From Rhodamnia argentea (taxonomy: Eukaryota > Streptophyta > Magnoliopsida > Myrtales > Myrtaceae): a stretch of DNA of 64,000 nt. Positions within the stretch are counted from its first letter, which is position 1. Each line of letters opens with the position of its first letter. This document shows, piece after piece, positions 48,397-59,775 of the stretch. Position numbers and translations under genes: made by a program. The stretch lies in the NCBI RefSeq assembly GCF_020921035.1, contig NC_063153.1:15996001-16060000 (forward strand), in the 5' to 3' direction. Under the pieces are notes generated by a model. The model was not told the DNA's origin, ran no database searches, and was given only the letters and a program-made list of their open reading frames with translations.

Positions 48397-49425
48397 CGAA
48401 AAATTACCAAAAAAGTCTTAAACCTAATATAATTGTACCAATTCAATTTTAAACTTTTTTTTTCTCGATTCTATTCTAAATCTTTTACAATTGTGTCAAT
48501 TCAGTCCATCCGACGACTTTTGGCCGATCGGCACTAACATGAACACCGGCCCACCGACAACCTATTATTTTAATAATATTTTGAATGCTTTTTAATTTTT
48601 CCCCTTTTAATTATTTTTTCCTTTCTTCCCCTCCTCCTTCCCTATTCTACCACCAGCCGATTGCCGGACCTCGGCGAACGATCAGCAAGGCTCTCACCAG
48701 CGTTGCCATGGCCAGCGAGACTCGATCTTGCGGCTTCTTCTTCTCCTTCTTTTTTCCTATCGTCAACACCAAACCCATTGTTCTCGTGTACACTTTCTTC
48801 GAGGGAAGAACCCAGAAAGTCCTCATTTGAACCCAGTGAAGGTGACTCGTATCCATAGCTAGAGAACCATTTCCTAATATCGGGAGGCTTTGTGCATAAC
48901 ATATCAAGCGGAAAAGATCAGATTTTTTCCCGTCGACAATAAGGCACTGAGAAGGACACAAAATTAAGGGAAAAGAAGGTATGAAATTGCGACTTTTTAA
49001 GCTATTTAAGAGAAGGAAGAGATATGAGCAACACCCACCTGAGAGGAGCGAGGGCGAGGCAAGCCTCGCCCATATTTGGGTTGGCGATGTCAGCCTTTGT
49101 CAGGTCATGGCGAGGCCGGTGAGAGCCTTGCAAATCGTCCTCTAGCCGATTGCCAAGGTCCGGCGAGCGGCTGAAGGTAGAATAGGCAAGGAGAATGGGA
49201 AGAAAGAAAAAAAATTAATAAAAAAGTAAAAAAAATTTAAAAAATTACTAAAATATTAGGTCGCCCGTCGGTCGGCATCCACGTCGGTGCCGGTAGGCCA
49301 AAATTCTCCGAATTGGCTTAATTGACATAATTACAAAAGATTTAGGACTTAATTGATAAAAAAAAAGGTTTATGACTGAATTGACACAATTACAATAGGT
49401 TTAAGACTTTTTTGGTAATTTTCCC
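48397..49425. mobile_element. Long inverted-repeat element, family A, carrying host-exon-like DNA
   Basis: The left end CGAAAAATTACCAAAAAAGT, then CTTAAACC, mirrors the right end GGTTTAAGACTTTTTTGGTA, then ATTTTCCC; 26 bases of the terminal repeat match perfectly. Subterminal parts also mirror (GCCGATTGCCGGACCTCGGC versus GCCGATTGCCAAGGTCCGGC). Flanks GACTACATG and AACTACTTG make a possible 9-bp target duplication with two mismatches, the size that MULEs make. The interior 48735-48905 carries coding-like DNA on the minus strand. A GC-rich core (GCCTCGCCCATATTTGGGTT) is shared with the copy at 59408. Confidence 0.75.
48735..48905 (-). pseudogene. Captured host-exon-like fragment inside the family A element
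   Basis: The minus-strand frame reads MLCTKPPDIRKWFSSYGYES, then PSLGSNEDFLGSSLEESVHE. The PPDIRxWFSSYxYESP wording resembles a conserved block of a plant host protein, and it has no counterpart in the other family A copies. It stops being protein-like at both sides, where the element's own sequence resumes. The original gene cannot be named from this window. Likely non-functional. Confidence 0.45.
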
Positions 49426-50515
49426 AACTACTTGCAATGCAAGTTAAACAAGTTCTTGCTGTCCCGGAACCCATTGTTGAAGAAAATAGCTTGTTTAGAC
49501 TGCGTGGACATGGACTACATATTCTAGAACGAGAGGGGAAACAACTTCGTTTCTCAGATCCTCCTCCACTTCAACCCCACTTTCAGCTTTTTGAGCTTTA
49601 GCAAAAAAAAAAGAGTGTCTTTTGACTGCAATACAAAGCAGAATAGCACCCCCACAACCTTTTTGTATCAACCAAAAGGGGGAAAAAAAAGAGAGGAGAT
49701 TCTATCTTGACCGAAAATCATATTTACTGATTTCATTTTGCAATTGTCATCACATGATATCCCGTATCGGTTTTTGCCCATCGAATTAAGGGATGCTCAG
49801 GGTCCCATTAAGGATATTTTTTATAAAAAAAGTACACCGGATATCGATTGCACAAGCACAAGGACCACACCCAAAAAAAAAAAAATCAATGGAAGTTCAA
49901 ATAAAGAGTGAACAAGACCATATGTTATATTAATGAAGAAGACTCTATAAAATAACACTAAGTTCATACATATTCCTCACTGGAAGACACTATGGAGGAA
50001 AGGAAAGAACAAACCCTAGTGGGCAAACTCCAGTTTCATGTCAGCTGAAGCAAAGCATGCACGGCACGCACTGCTGACAAAAAACCCCCCGAAAAAGAAT
50101 CTTTGATGCATCGCCTTCTCTTTCTTGGCAGTATTTCACATCTTGATTGATTAATGATTAATTAACCAGCAGGTGGACTGTGTTTAGTATGTGATTTTCC
50201 ACCTAATGATTTGCCAAATTTAGCAAGTGACAACATGGCCTTCTCTTTCTTACCCTTAAGTTTTTTGAACGAACTCAATTGTGCTCTGACTTGGTTTTGG
50301 ATGCGTTGTGTGGTAATCCACCAATTTTTGTCAATAATTAGGGTGGCAAAGCTGTGTATATCCTGTGAAAAAGCTGCGGCAAACTCTGCCTTTCACTTCT
50401 AAAACACGTGAACCTTTTTGCTCTCGATGTTTGTGACTCCACAGAAAAAAAAAAAAAAAACAGTTATCCCCTTGTAATTTTTTTGAAATTAAATTCACAT
50501 ACCTATCTTGGTAAA
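49426..50515. other. Intergenic stretch, nothing recognised
   Basis: AT-rich with A-runs at 49603, 49871 and 50442. Short frames at 50211-50525 overlap on both strands without motif. Confidence 0.45.
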
Positions 50516-50519
50516 AAAA

Positions 50520-51230
50520 ATTCAAAGAATATTTTTACATAAGGTTTTGAAGTGATTTTATTTTTTAAAATAAAATATAAAAAAATAGCTTTGTTTCAAA
50601 TAAGAATTTAAAATGTCATTATTTTCTCGAATAAGAGTCTGAAGTTGCGATATTAGTCTCCAAGAACCACTTGACCTCGCCGACTAGTCAAGGGCATTTT
50701 TATCCTTTACATTTGTTATATTTGTTATATTTTATGTTTTATATTTTCTTCTTTCATTTTTTGGCCACCAGCGATGCTCAGAGAGGGCCGAGCAAGGCCT
50801 TTGAAAGCCACAGGCGAGGGACGACCTTGCCTAGACATTATTTTGATCCTGAGTCCTAATTTTTACCCAAAAGCGAAATTAAATCAGGTAAAAAATGCAA
50901 AATTCTTTCCATAACAAAAACAAATTCAAAAAAGAAAAAAGGCCAAAAATTTAAAAAACCACACACACAAAAAAAATACTCAAGCCTTCGCTTGTATTTT
51001 TTGTTATTTTTTGAAAACTTTTAGTTTTCTTAATTTTTAATCTTATTTGACTAAAATTTAAGTTGAAATTGTCTTTGGACAAAAATGTTCTTGACCAGTC
51101 GGAATATTCAGGCCCTTATTTGAAACCGTCATATTCACTTCAGATTTTTATTTGAAATAAAGTTTATTCCAAACCTTTATTTGGGAAAATGATGAAACTT
51201 TAGGCTTTTATATGAAAATTTTCCAATATT
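50520..51230. mobile_element. Inverted-repeat element, family B (copy 2)
   Basis: The left arm (TTTCAAATAAGAATTTAAAA, TTCTCGAATAAGAGTCTGAA) mirrors the right arm (TTATTTGAAACCGTCATATT, TTTATTTGGGAAAATGATGA, ATATGAAAATTTTCC). CTAGTCAAGGGCATTTTTAT on the left mirrors AAAAATGTTCTTGACCAGTC on the right. A GC-rich core (GAGGGCCGAGCAAGGCC, CAGGCGAGGGACGACCTTGC) is at 50765-50835. About 710 bp, no coding frame. It ends about 245 bp upstream of the kinase start codon. Confidence 0.65.
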
Positions 51231-51427
51231 CAATATCTAATTAAGTTGCAATTGGCTAAAGTTAAATGTAATCAAACCTTCTAATTCAGTTTTATAAGAA
51301 TAGATATGTTTTATTACGTTGTCTCTGTCCATTTATTTCTTTTCCTTTTTCCTTTTCTTTTTTTTTTCTGTTGGCGACCCTTTTGATTTACATTTTACAA
51401 AATCCTCGCAAAGATGCCCCCGAGCTC

Positions 51428-51474
51428 TATATAAAAAAACATACCGCGAGCAAGAGAGCACCTCTCCAAAAGCC
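51428..51474 (+). promoter_or_regulatory. TATA box and short leader of the kinase gene
   Basis: TATATAAA at 51428-51435 lies 40 nt before the ATG, so transcription would start only a few bases upstream of the coding region if this box is used. The rest of the proximal promoter falls between this point and the family B element at 51230. Confidence 0.55.
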
Positions 51475-53143
51475 ATGGCTCGCTCTTCGAAAGATGACTC
51501 CGACTACGACAGCAGCTCCGGCTCCTCCTCCCTCACCGTCCCCCGAACCGGCCGCCGCAGCTGGCTGAGCAGCGGCAACCTGAGCAGTTTCAACAGCAGC
51601 CGCCGCACCTCCATCTCCTCCTCCTCCGCCTCCTCCGCCGCCGACTCCTCCCTCTCCTACTCCTCCTCCCACCACCTCAAGCCCCACAAGTCCAACCACG
51701 CCGCCTGGGAGGCCATGAGCCGCCTCCGGTCATCCGCCGCTGCCGGCCGCGTCAGTCTCGACCACTTCCGCCTCCTCCGCCGCCTCGGCAGCGGCGACAT
51801 CGGCAACGTCTACCTCTGCCAGATCCGGAACGTCGCCGTGGAGGGGGCGCTGACCTCCCCAGCACCGGAACCAGCACCCCCGCCCGTGCTTCTACGCGAT
51901 GAAGGTGGTGGACCGGGAGGCGCTAGCCGCGCGGAAGAAGCTGCAGCGAGCCGACATGGAGAAGGAGATACTGGGGATGCTGGACCACCCGTTCCTGCCG
52001 ACGCTGTACGCCGAGTTCGACGCCAAGCATTACTCATGCCTGGTCATGGAGTTCTGCCCCGGCGGCGACTTGTACGCAGCCCGCCTCCGCCAGCCCGGCA
52101 GGCAGTTCAGCCTCTCGACCGCCAAGTGAGTCCATTAGACGTAGTACCTTGACTATAGTAAAGGATATAAAACGAAATATCACATTTAGAAAAGAAATAA
52201 ATTAGATTAAAAAGGGCTAATGATTTTAAAGTCTCGAATGATATTATGCAGGTTCTATGCGGCCGAGATCCTCTTGGCCTTGGAGTACCTCCACATGATG
52301 GGCATCATCTACCGGGACCTCAAGCCCGAGAACGTCCTCGTCCGCGACGACGGCCACATCATGCTCTCCGACTTCGACCTCTCCCTCAAGTGCGACGTCG
52401 TCCCGAGGCTAATCAAGCACCACAACCCCGTCACGATAACCCGAGAGTTCGACGCCACCGACCGCACTCCCTCCTGCACCTCCCCCATCGCGCCTGTGCT
52501 CTCGTGCCTCCTGCCCTCCTCCTCCCGGAGGAGAAGGCCTACCGTCACGACCACGATCACCCTCCGCCCCGACAATGACCACGAGGAGGACAATTGCTAC
52601 TGCTACGATGCGGAGCTCGTGGCGGAGCCGGTCGCCGCTCGGTCGAGGTCCTTCGTCGGGACCCACGAGTACCTCGCCCCGGAGGTGATCTCGGGCCAGG
52701 GCCACGGGTCGGCCGTCGACTGGTGGACCCTCGGGGTATTCCTGTACGAGATGCTGTACGGGCGGACGCCGTTCAAGGGCGAGAATAACGAGAAGACCCT
52801 CGTCAACATCCTCAAGGCGCCGCTGACGTTCCCGAGGATCGGGGTCAGCAGCGCGAGGGAGTACGAGGAGATGGTCCGGGTGCAGGACCTGATCGCGAGG
52901 CTCCTCGCGAAGAACCCCAAGAAGCGGCTCGGGAGCGCGAGAGGGTCGGCCGAGGTCAAGAGGCACGAGTTCTTCCGGGACGTGAGCTGGGCCCTGATCC
53001 GGACCGTCCGGCCGCCGGAAGTCCCCGGCGACAGCGCGTTCAAGCTCGCGTGCAGGAGCACGGCGAGCTCGCTGCCGAAGCTAATGAGCAAGAAGGAGAG
53101 AGAGGCTCCGTATCAGATCCCTCATCACTTTGAGTATTTTTAA
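51475..53143 (+). CDS. PID2: AGC VIII protein kinase, PINOID2-like, with an apparent frame change in exon 1
   Basis: Plant PINOID-type kinases phosphorylate PIN auxin carriers at the plasma membrane. Exons 51475-52125 and 52252-53143 join through a GT-AG intron (phase 2). Visible: Ser-rich N-terminus; Gly loop [10 protein letters not shown] (about 104-113); [12 protein letters not shown] with the catalytic Lys; [10 protein letters not shown]; the DFD triplet (SDFDLS) that replaces DFG in AGC VIII kinases; an activation-segment insertion; [20 protein letters not shown]; and a C-terminus ending HFEYF. The [12 protein letters not shown] and KNPKKRLGS wording is closer to PID2 than to PID or the WAGs. 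Exon 1 is 651 nt, but the frame of the first 120 codons (to CQIRNV) and the frame of FYAMKVVD differ by one base; the shift lies in a C-rich stretch at about 51830-51895. It may be an assembly indel or a true lesion. Confidence 0.85.
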
Positions 53144-54415
53144 GTGTACATATTTCGAGTGCTGTACCGTTGTTATTCGATTAACCTGTCGCTAAACAGC
53201 AAAGTTTGATAGTTAATATAGCATGTATGACACTAAGAAACATTCCCATTTTCTCGTTTTTCAAAATTTAGGTATTTCTAACGCTGCGTTTTATTTATCA
53301 CTGTTGCAGATCAAGTATCGAAAAACATAAAATAGCTACACTGTGATTCATATCCATATGAAATTTCGGGCTCGTCGCCACAAATAGATTTGAACATACA
53401 CGGATTTTTAACTTTTCTAACAACTAAATTTCATTCTACGATCATTGGATAAATACTCGAGGGTTCGGTCGGGAAGTCGAGGTTCAAGTCATGTTTTTAG
53501 CTGTTTGGGAGATGAATCACACAAATAATGTAGTTAGTAGGTTATTGCACATGTTAATCTTGTAAATATATGGATGTAGGTGAATGTTCCTCTTCCGCAA
53601 CATTATGCACGTGTAGAAGTTTGTATGAAGTTGGCGGTGAATACAAGATAATCCCATAATAACTTCATTATCATCACTTGCTTATAGTTTAGGGTTTATA
53701 TATAACTATACTATAATGGAAGCTGCTAGCCCGACGGTCCGACAAGATCGTTAGTTATTTCTGATCAAACGATCTCTCGATCAATGAGTGCTTTACGCAA
53801 AATACTCAATCATGGTGCGTGGATTTACGGATGAGATTGTATCGTTTATGACAGCACTGTTAGGGAAACATTTACTTGTTATAATCGACCCTTCATTCGA
53901 TTTTTTTTTTCTTGAAAAAGAAAAGCCTATTCCTACGTGGAAAAGGAGGGGGAGCCCATTATTATACCCCCGTGATTGTCATGAGAACCTTATGAAAACT
54001 CTCATGTGGGTGTCATAATTGCTTCCTTCAAATGATTATATGAATACTACACATACCCTCAGAAAAATAATATCTGGATGGATGTTACCCAACGTCGACT
54101 GCTTTTTCATGGCGAGTCCCTTTCGCCGATCAAACAGTGAGGAAGAAGGGCAAAACGCCATCATATGCTTCATCACTCCCATTATTCATTCACCCTTTTG
54201 GGGTCTCTCTACTTCTCGAGGAAAATATATGATATGGAGCAAGCCATGTGAACCAGCATGATAGTGTGATTTTTGAATATGTGTATGATTGTTGATGCTG
54301 ATTGCGGCTTGGATGTGCTTGGTAATCTAGAAGTGATCTTTTGACCCCCAAAAGTAAAAAAAAATTGGAAGTGATCCGTGATCCATTTGAATAAATAAAT
54401 GCGACCACATGTGAT
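53144..54415. other. Intergenic, 3' flank of the kinase gene
   Basis: The kinase 3' UTR presumably occupies the first few hundred bases. Short frames at 53788-54261 carry no motif. AT-rich, no RNA gene seen. Confidence 0.45.
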
Positions 54416-54434
54416 CTTTTGCTTGATAAAAAAA

Positions 54435-54665
54435 AGTTCGGCGGTGAGTAGCATTTTCAATGGCATGGGCGTTCTAGCTTTAACGGGAATCGATTATTCT
54501 CAAATTAACTCTATTAGAAAGACAGAGCCTGCGCTTACTGGCTTAGCTAGAAGAAGAATAAGAAAGTTAGGGTTTGCTTATTACGGTATGCTCCACGCTC
54601 GTGTTAAGAACGCTATTGGGAAGCTGTTGTGGCATATGACATTTATCGAAACTTCAATCTATGGT
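54435..54665. other. Possible organelle-derived insertion
   Basis: The stretch from TCGGCGGTGAGTAGCATTTT to CGAAACTTCAATCTATGG is less AT-rich and of more even complexity than its flanks, with wording (GCTTACTGGCTTAGCTAGAA) that reminds me of plant mitochondrial intergenic DNA. An open frame runs through it, but no protein is recognised. Origin is a guess. Confidence 0.25.
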
Positions 54666-54991
54666 CCTCCTCCTCCTCTTCTTCTTCTTTCATAGGTGTT
54701 GTTCATTTCAATACAATCCCAATTCCGTTTCAAACTCGCAAAACGAACTTGTAGAAACTTAAGTCATCCAGAGTAAATCCAAATTATCGATATAATATGA
54801 CAAGAACGAATTGATCCAGCCTAATCGACACTTACAGTATTTTCTTAAAAAGTCACAATTAAAAGTAAAAAGCCCCAAAAAATCAAAATTTATAATATCA
54901 GAACAACTCTTAAAGTTGGAAATCATCCTATAAGATCATAGGCATGAACAAGAACTGGTGGCCGATCAGTCAACAACACCTGGGTATATCC

Positions 54992-55479
54992 TAGGGGTGA
55001 TCGGTTCCCGATCCGGTCCAGGTTCTCCTCAAGAATCGAGAACCGGACCGGTGGTCTCGGTTCTCAATTTTCCGAACCGGGAACCGGACCACTGCTCCGG
55101 TCCGGTTTCCGGACGGTTCCATTGGACCGGACACATGCCAAAAAAAAAAATGCACCATTCCTAACATGAAGCACATGAGCTTGGTTACTTTCAAAAAATA
55201 AAACAAAGTGTAACTAAAAAGACTTTTACATAGGATAATAAAAAATAGAGAGTGTCAATAACTTCTCAATTTGGTAAAATTTTTTGGACACCTTTAACAA
55301 GTAAAGAGGGGGTAACTTTTAAAAAAAAAAAAAAATCGATCGATCCTGTCCGGGTGGTCCTATCCTAGGACCCTAGAATCGGGAACTAGACCGCTCCCTT
55401 TAGAACCGGGAATCGGACCACCGATCCTCGGTCCGGTTCGGGCGGTCCCGGTCCGGGTGGTCCGATTTGCTCACCCCTA
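54992..55479. mobile_element. hAT-like MITE with 8-bp target duplication (CCGGTCCGG-rich)
   Basis: Termini TAGGGGTGA (left) and its inverse TCACCCCTA (right). Flanks GTATATCC (54984-54991) and ATATATCC (55480-55487) make an 8-bp duplication with one mismatch. The left half has GGAACCGGACC(A/G)-type repeats and the right half their inverse; the middle is AT-rich. TAGGGGTGA ends plus GGTTCCGGTCC repeats are a familiar plant non-autonomous hAT layout. 488 bp, non-coding. Confidence 0.82.
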
Positions 55480-56995
55480 ATATATCCCATCGACGTCTTG
55501 TGAAGGTCAACACAATGATATATATATATTATGGTAATTCATTTAATTTTTTAACAACAGTTTTTTTTTTTTTTCCAATTATGACAATCGATTGAACTTT
55601 GGACTTGGGACAGTGTGGGGTGTCAGATTGGGAAGAGCACGCGAGGGCTCCCCTTTTTCTCCACTTTGGAGAGCGGCTCCTTTGAAAGCGATTTGAATTT
55701 TGAGCTGTCCCTGTTTTTTTCTTTCTTTCTTTCTTTCTTTCTTTTTCAATTGATTCCAAATATATTTTTTGTGTCGACAAAAGGGAGCAAAAGACAAAAG
55801 GAAAAGTTTGGAAACATGAAAGAAGCAGCGGCAGCAGAACGATCGCGTCACTCGAAATGCCTTTGATAAGATTGATTCTTGTCTCATCTTATCCGATGGA
55901 GGATTCTATGAATCAGTGATTTTCTACAAGTCTATAAGATCTTATACAAGGGATCGTGTTCGTGAATGCACGTTATACATATGAGCTCGGTGCATTCTGA
56001 TCTTTGGATCAAGTGGGAGGGACCCACTAACATGCAATCGAATCTACCTAAAGAAGTATCGACTGTTGATCTAGTTTATATGCATTAATGAGTGTCTTGA
56101 TGATAATTGAAGGATTGTTAGTATAGATGGTCGACGTTGACGTTAGCAATTTCCGGCTAATAGAATTGAATTAGAAAAAGGTGAAAATGTTTAAGACCAT
56201 TTTGACAAATTTTCCCTTACTTCACAAAAATAAATAAGGTTTACAGATTTAAGCGTACTTAATTTTTTTTTTACGATAGTACGATCGATATACTAAAAAT
56301 TAAACAGTATCTAATTAAACGTGCTTAACATATTTCTAAGGAACACTTGCAAACATTAATGGAATTCTATAAATCTCAACTACCTTCTATTTATAAAATG
56401 ATTCTGTGAGTGAACTTAATGATGAAAGTTGTACAAATACTCGAGCAAAGCCAGCTAATATTTGTTAGGTTCCAATCCGGCATCTTAGGACATAGAAAAA
56501 GAGAGGTACTATGTACTTTTTTGGAAACACCGAGAAGACAGGCGAATTAAATAATCAGATTATCAATTACGATAAGAAGGCAAAGCCTGAATTGATTAAG
56601 GTGGGGCCCCTAAAAAAGAATGATTAAAACCGTAATTAAAGCCTTGTTTGGAGGCAACAATGTGTAATGATAATCACTCTCTGTATCTCTTTGCTTTATC
56701 ATGTCCAACCCCACCCTTTATTTCAGCATTGAATCTTAGGTCTGGACTGGACTGGACTTGTAGTTGCAATGGACAAGTTTGCAAAGCTGAATCTTTACCG
56801 GAGGAACCTGATCTGTATAGATTAAGTCATAACACTTTCAAAGATTTTCCCAAATGTATCTTACTTAATTAACTTTTTTGTCCAATTCTTCTTTACGCCA
56901 GGAAAAGTTACTGGGGTTTAGAATGCTAAGACAGTTAGTTATTCGAAAGCAAGCGATCTATGAAGTGAAGAGGTAACTATTCGGGAAAAAAGCCT
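55480..56995. other. Intergenic with a TTTC microsatellite
   Basis: (TTTC)n at 55720-55745. Short frames at 55529-55887 cross the microsatellite and are not credible. Around 56220-56400 AT-rich DNA shows nothing recognisable. Confidence 0.45.
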
Positions 56996-56999
56996 CAAA

Positions 57000-57850
57000 A
57001 AATTTTAAATTTTTCCATTGTATAAATTCAGTCATTCAGGCCCGACGATCGGCAGAAGAAGAAGAAATAAGTATAAAAAAAAAATAGAATATCGTAGTAC
57101 GGTCGGCACCGACGTCAGCAATTTCCAACATATCGATTTTTAATGTGAGTATCGGTCGCGGAATCCCATCATTGTTCAGCATGGCATGGAAAGCAAAATG
57201 GGTGAATACAGGGCCTCCCAAAAATGAACACTGGAAAGCGACCCGCGTAGAACGCGATGTACGAGTCGCACTTGTCCCGGTTGCCCAACAGTCAAACCCA
57301 CGCCTCGACGGTCCACCCATCTGCTTTGCGCACTTTGAGTGAAGAGAGAGAGAGAGAGACACTGGTCACCTCTCGCCTGATCCGACGTGTCGTATGATAG
57401 GAGATGCTCCATGCTTTAGAACTTTCACGTACTTCTTAATCAGTTGTTTGAAAAAGCTTCCAACCGAAACGCTCGTTCCGGAAATCCTTTACATGGAAGA
57501 CCATTCCAACATGGGATACAATTAAAGAGGAGAACACTGTACGAATGTCAATTCAATTGTAAATTTTTCAATTTTGTTAGTTAGACCTATTTCGCACAAA
57601 ATTTCAATTTAGCCATCCGAGACTATTTTTGTTCGGGAATCAATGACGGGATGCCATTGCCACGTGAGACGGCCGACAATGACTATATCACAAAGTCAGC
57701 GATTTCCTACTATAATATTTCCGAATGACTGTGTTGAAATTTTGCACGAAAGTTTGGGACCGAATAGGGAAAGTTGAAAAATTTAGGACTAAAGTGAAAC
57801 AAATACAATATATTTAGGAGGACTGATTGGGTAAATTTCCCTGATTAAGG
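57000..57850. mobile_element. Two decayed inverted-repeat elements related to family A
   Basis: At 57000-57125 AAATTCAGTCATTCAGGCCC and GTCGGCACCGACGTCAGC are remnants of family A wording. At 57540-57845 the left arm (AATTTTTCAATTTTGTTAGT, then ATTTCGCACAAAATTTCAAT) mirrors the right arm (GTTGAAATTTTGCACGAAAG, then GGGAAAGTTGAAAAATTTAG). The 57.3-57.45 kb stretch between them holds a GA tract and CGTGTCG wording without coding content. Confidence 0.5.
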
Positions 57851-57859
57851 ATGTTCCAT

Positions 57860-59365
57860 CATTCAGAATTATATTTTAAGGTTGTTTAAATTCCACATGA
57901 AGATATCACAGGGCATTAGTGTTTTATACGACCTTCGTGCCCAAACAATGTATCACACGAGAGATTATAAACAGGAAATACATAAAATCAGCATGCCGTG
58001 TCATTTAAAAACAAATCTACCTCTTTAATGAAGTAGATGCAATCCTATAAACACTTTATACATGGTATAGGCACTTCCAAATAAACAACTGTGTGTTCGG
58101 GGGCTTTAAGGAGACAATTCGGGTTCGATTCTATTTATCTCATGCCGATCGTCGCTTGTGCGGGCCATCGGTGCACACCGCTTCTTTAGCGCTTAACCAA
58201 TCCAGGCTAATCGAGGCTAATCGACACTAGGTATCGTGTCTTTCGTTCCCTGCTTCAGGATGATTGCGATATGAAACATATATCTATGTATATAATGCAT
58301 GAGTGCAGTGCTTGGCGAGCAATAGAAATGAGCGCACGTACTCGTTTAATAACTCCGGTCGTGATTACATTTAACAGTATCGATCAATGCAGAATTTCAT
58401 CGCATTTATGAAGATCTCCTGGATAATATTATAGACAAAACGTTAGATGATTTTCTAAACCGATCTTGGTACGCTGGTAATGTTCTTGATTTTGTGAACA
58501 TTCATGATAGACTTCATTGCCAGTTTCCCCACAAAGTCATGGGCCACGAATGAGGAGATGATGAAAGGCCTAAAGGCCCATCGCAGAAAGCCCATCTCAT
58601 ACCATCGACAAAGTAATTGTATTTTGTATTTTCATAAGATGGACGTCCTGCCCTTTCAATTCCCTTCTCTCTTCGAAAAATAATAATAGCACTAGTATTT
58701 CAAACGAGAATCTCAACAATTTGGTAGAACGTGTCGTGACCAATGCATAAACAATAATGGAAATCAAAACCGAGAAGAAATGAGGATACAAAGATTTACT
58801 TGAAAACCCTTATGGAAATTCAAAGATTACAAAGAGAGATTCGAAAAACAAAGATCCGTTCTAATTTGAGAAATTCAAAGAGTACAAAGAGTGATTCGAA
58901 GACTAAAGACTCATTCTGTCTCTATCTGTTAATCAAAAATAACAAATTGCTCACTCAAATCAAGCTTCAAACCTATTGAAAAATCCCCCCCAAAAAAAAA
59001 CAAAAAAAAAAAAAAAAAAAAAAGTTTTATTAGATCGGAGCGATTGTACATGAAGAACTTTCGATACTCGTGTCAAAGACATAGAAAACGTTGTACACCT
59101 CGATTTGGAACACAAGTGAATCTACGGTTACTTTGTTGTGTCACGCTAGTTGGCCAAGATCCCAATATTTTTTTTAGTCAGCCTAGGGATTTTGAATAGT
59201 AAAGGCCCCACAAAATAGCTTCTGACCATATTGTAGAGATCTGAAGACATTGAACATTTTATGGACAGAGAATTTTTTTTTTTAATCTTTATGCATGTTG
59301 ATATGATAGCATCCATACATAGTTCAGCCCAAACAATGCACAACCGGCTTTGATTACAAGACTCG
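57860..59365. other. Intergenic stretch, nothing recognised
   Basis: AT-rich with an A-run at 58990-59023. A string like CGGGTTCGATTCTATTTATC near 58117 resembles a tRNA B box, but no cloverleaf or A box supports a tRNA or SINE. Confidence 0.45.
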
Positions 59366-59366
59366 C

Positions 59367-59775
59367 TATTTTGGGATAGTTACCAAAGACTTAGCTATTT
59401 TGGGATAGTTACCAAAAAAGTCTTAAACATGTTGCAATTATCAAAAATAGCAAAATAGCAAGTCTTGTAATTACCACTATTTTGGCCAGTGAACTATGGC
59501 AGGTAAAGTGAATTTTTTTTTGCCGGTGAGGGTCATAGGAGTTCGTGGCCCCCGCAAGGCTTGGGCAAGGTTGCCTCGCCCAAATTTGGGTAAAGGTAGC
59601 CTTGCCAACCACGAGAGTGAAGGAACGAAAAAAAGAATGAAAAGTAAAAATAATAAAAAATATATATTAGTAAAAATTGTCTATTAATTACAAAAAAAAA
59701 AAATTAAGACTTAATTGGCAAAAGACAAGTTTAGAATTTTGGTTACTATAAATTTTTTTGATAATTTGACTTTTG
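59367..59775. mobile_element. Inverted-repeat element, family A (copy 3) with a 29-bp tandem repeat at its left edge
   Basis: GCTATTTTGGGATAGTTACC occurs at 59367 and 59396, spaced 29 bp. The second copy runs into the family terminus GTTACCAAAAAAGTCTTAAA. The right side has AAGACTTAATTGGCAAAAG and TTTTTTTGATAATTT. The core at 59525-59610 (GCAAGGCTTGGGCAAGGTTG, CCTCGCCCAAATTTGGGT) matches the core of the element at 48397. Non-coding. Confidence 0.6.

Noticed and set aside
51319-51474. Extension of the kinase reading frame upstream of the ATG at 51475
   Set aside because: The stretch is poly-T-derived (Phe runs) and lies across the TATA box, so it is promoter, not protein.
52409-53091. Minus-strand frames of 162 and 185 codons inside the kinase gene
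   Set aside because: They are antisense shadows of GC-rich kinase exon 2.
58100-58160. tRNA-like GGGTTCGATTCTATTTATC
   Set aside because: No acceptor stem or anticodon arm; chance B-box match.
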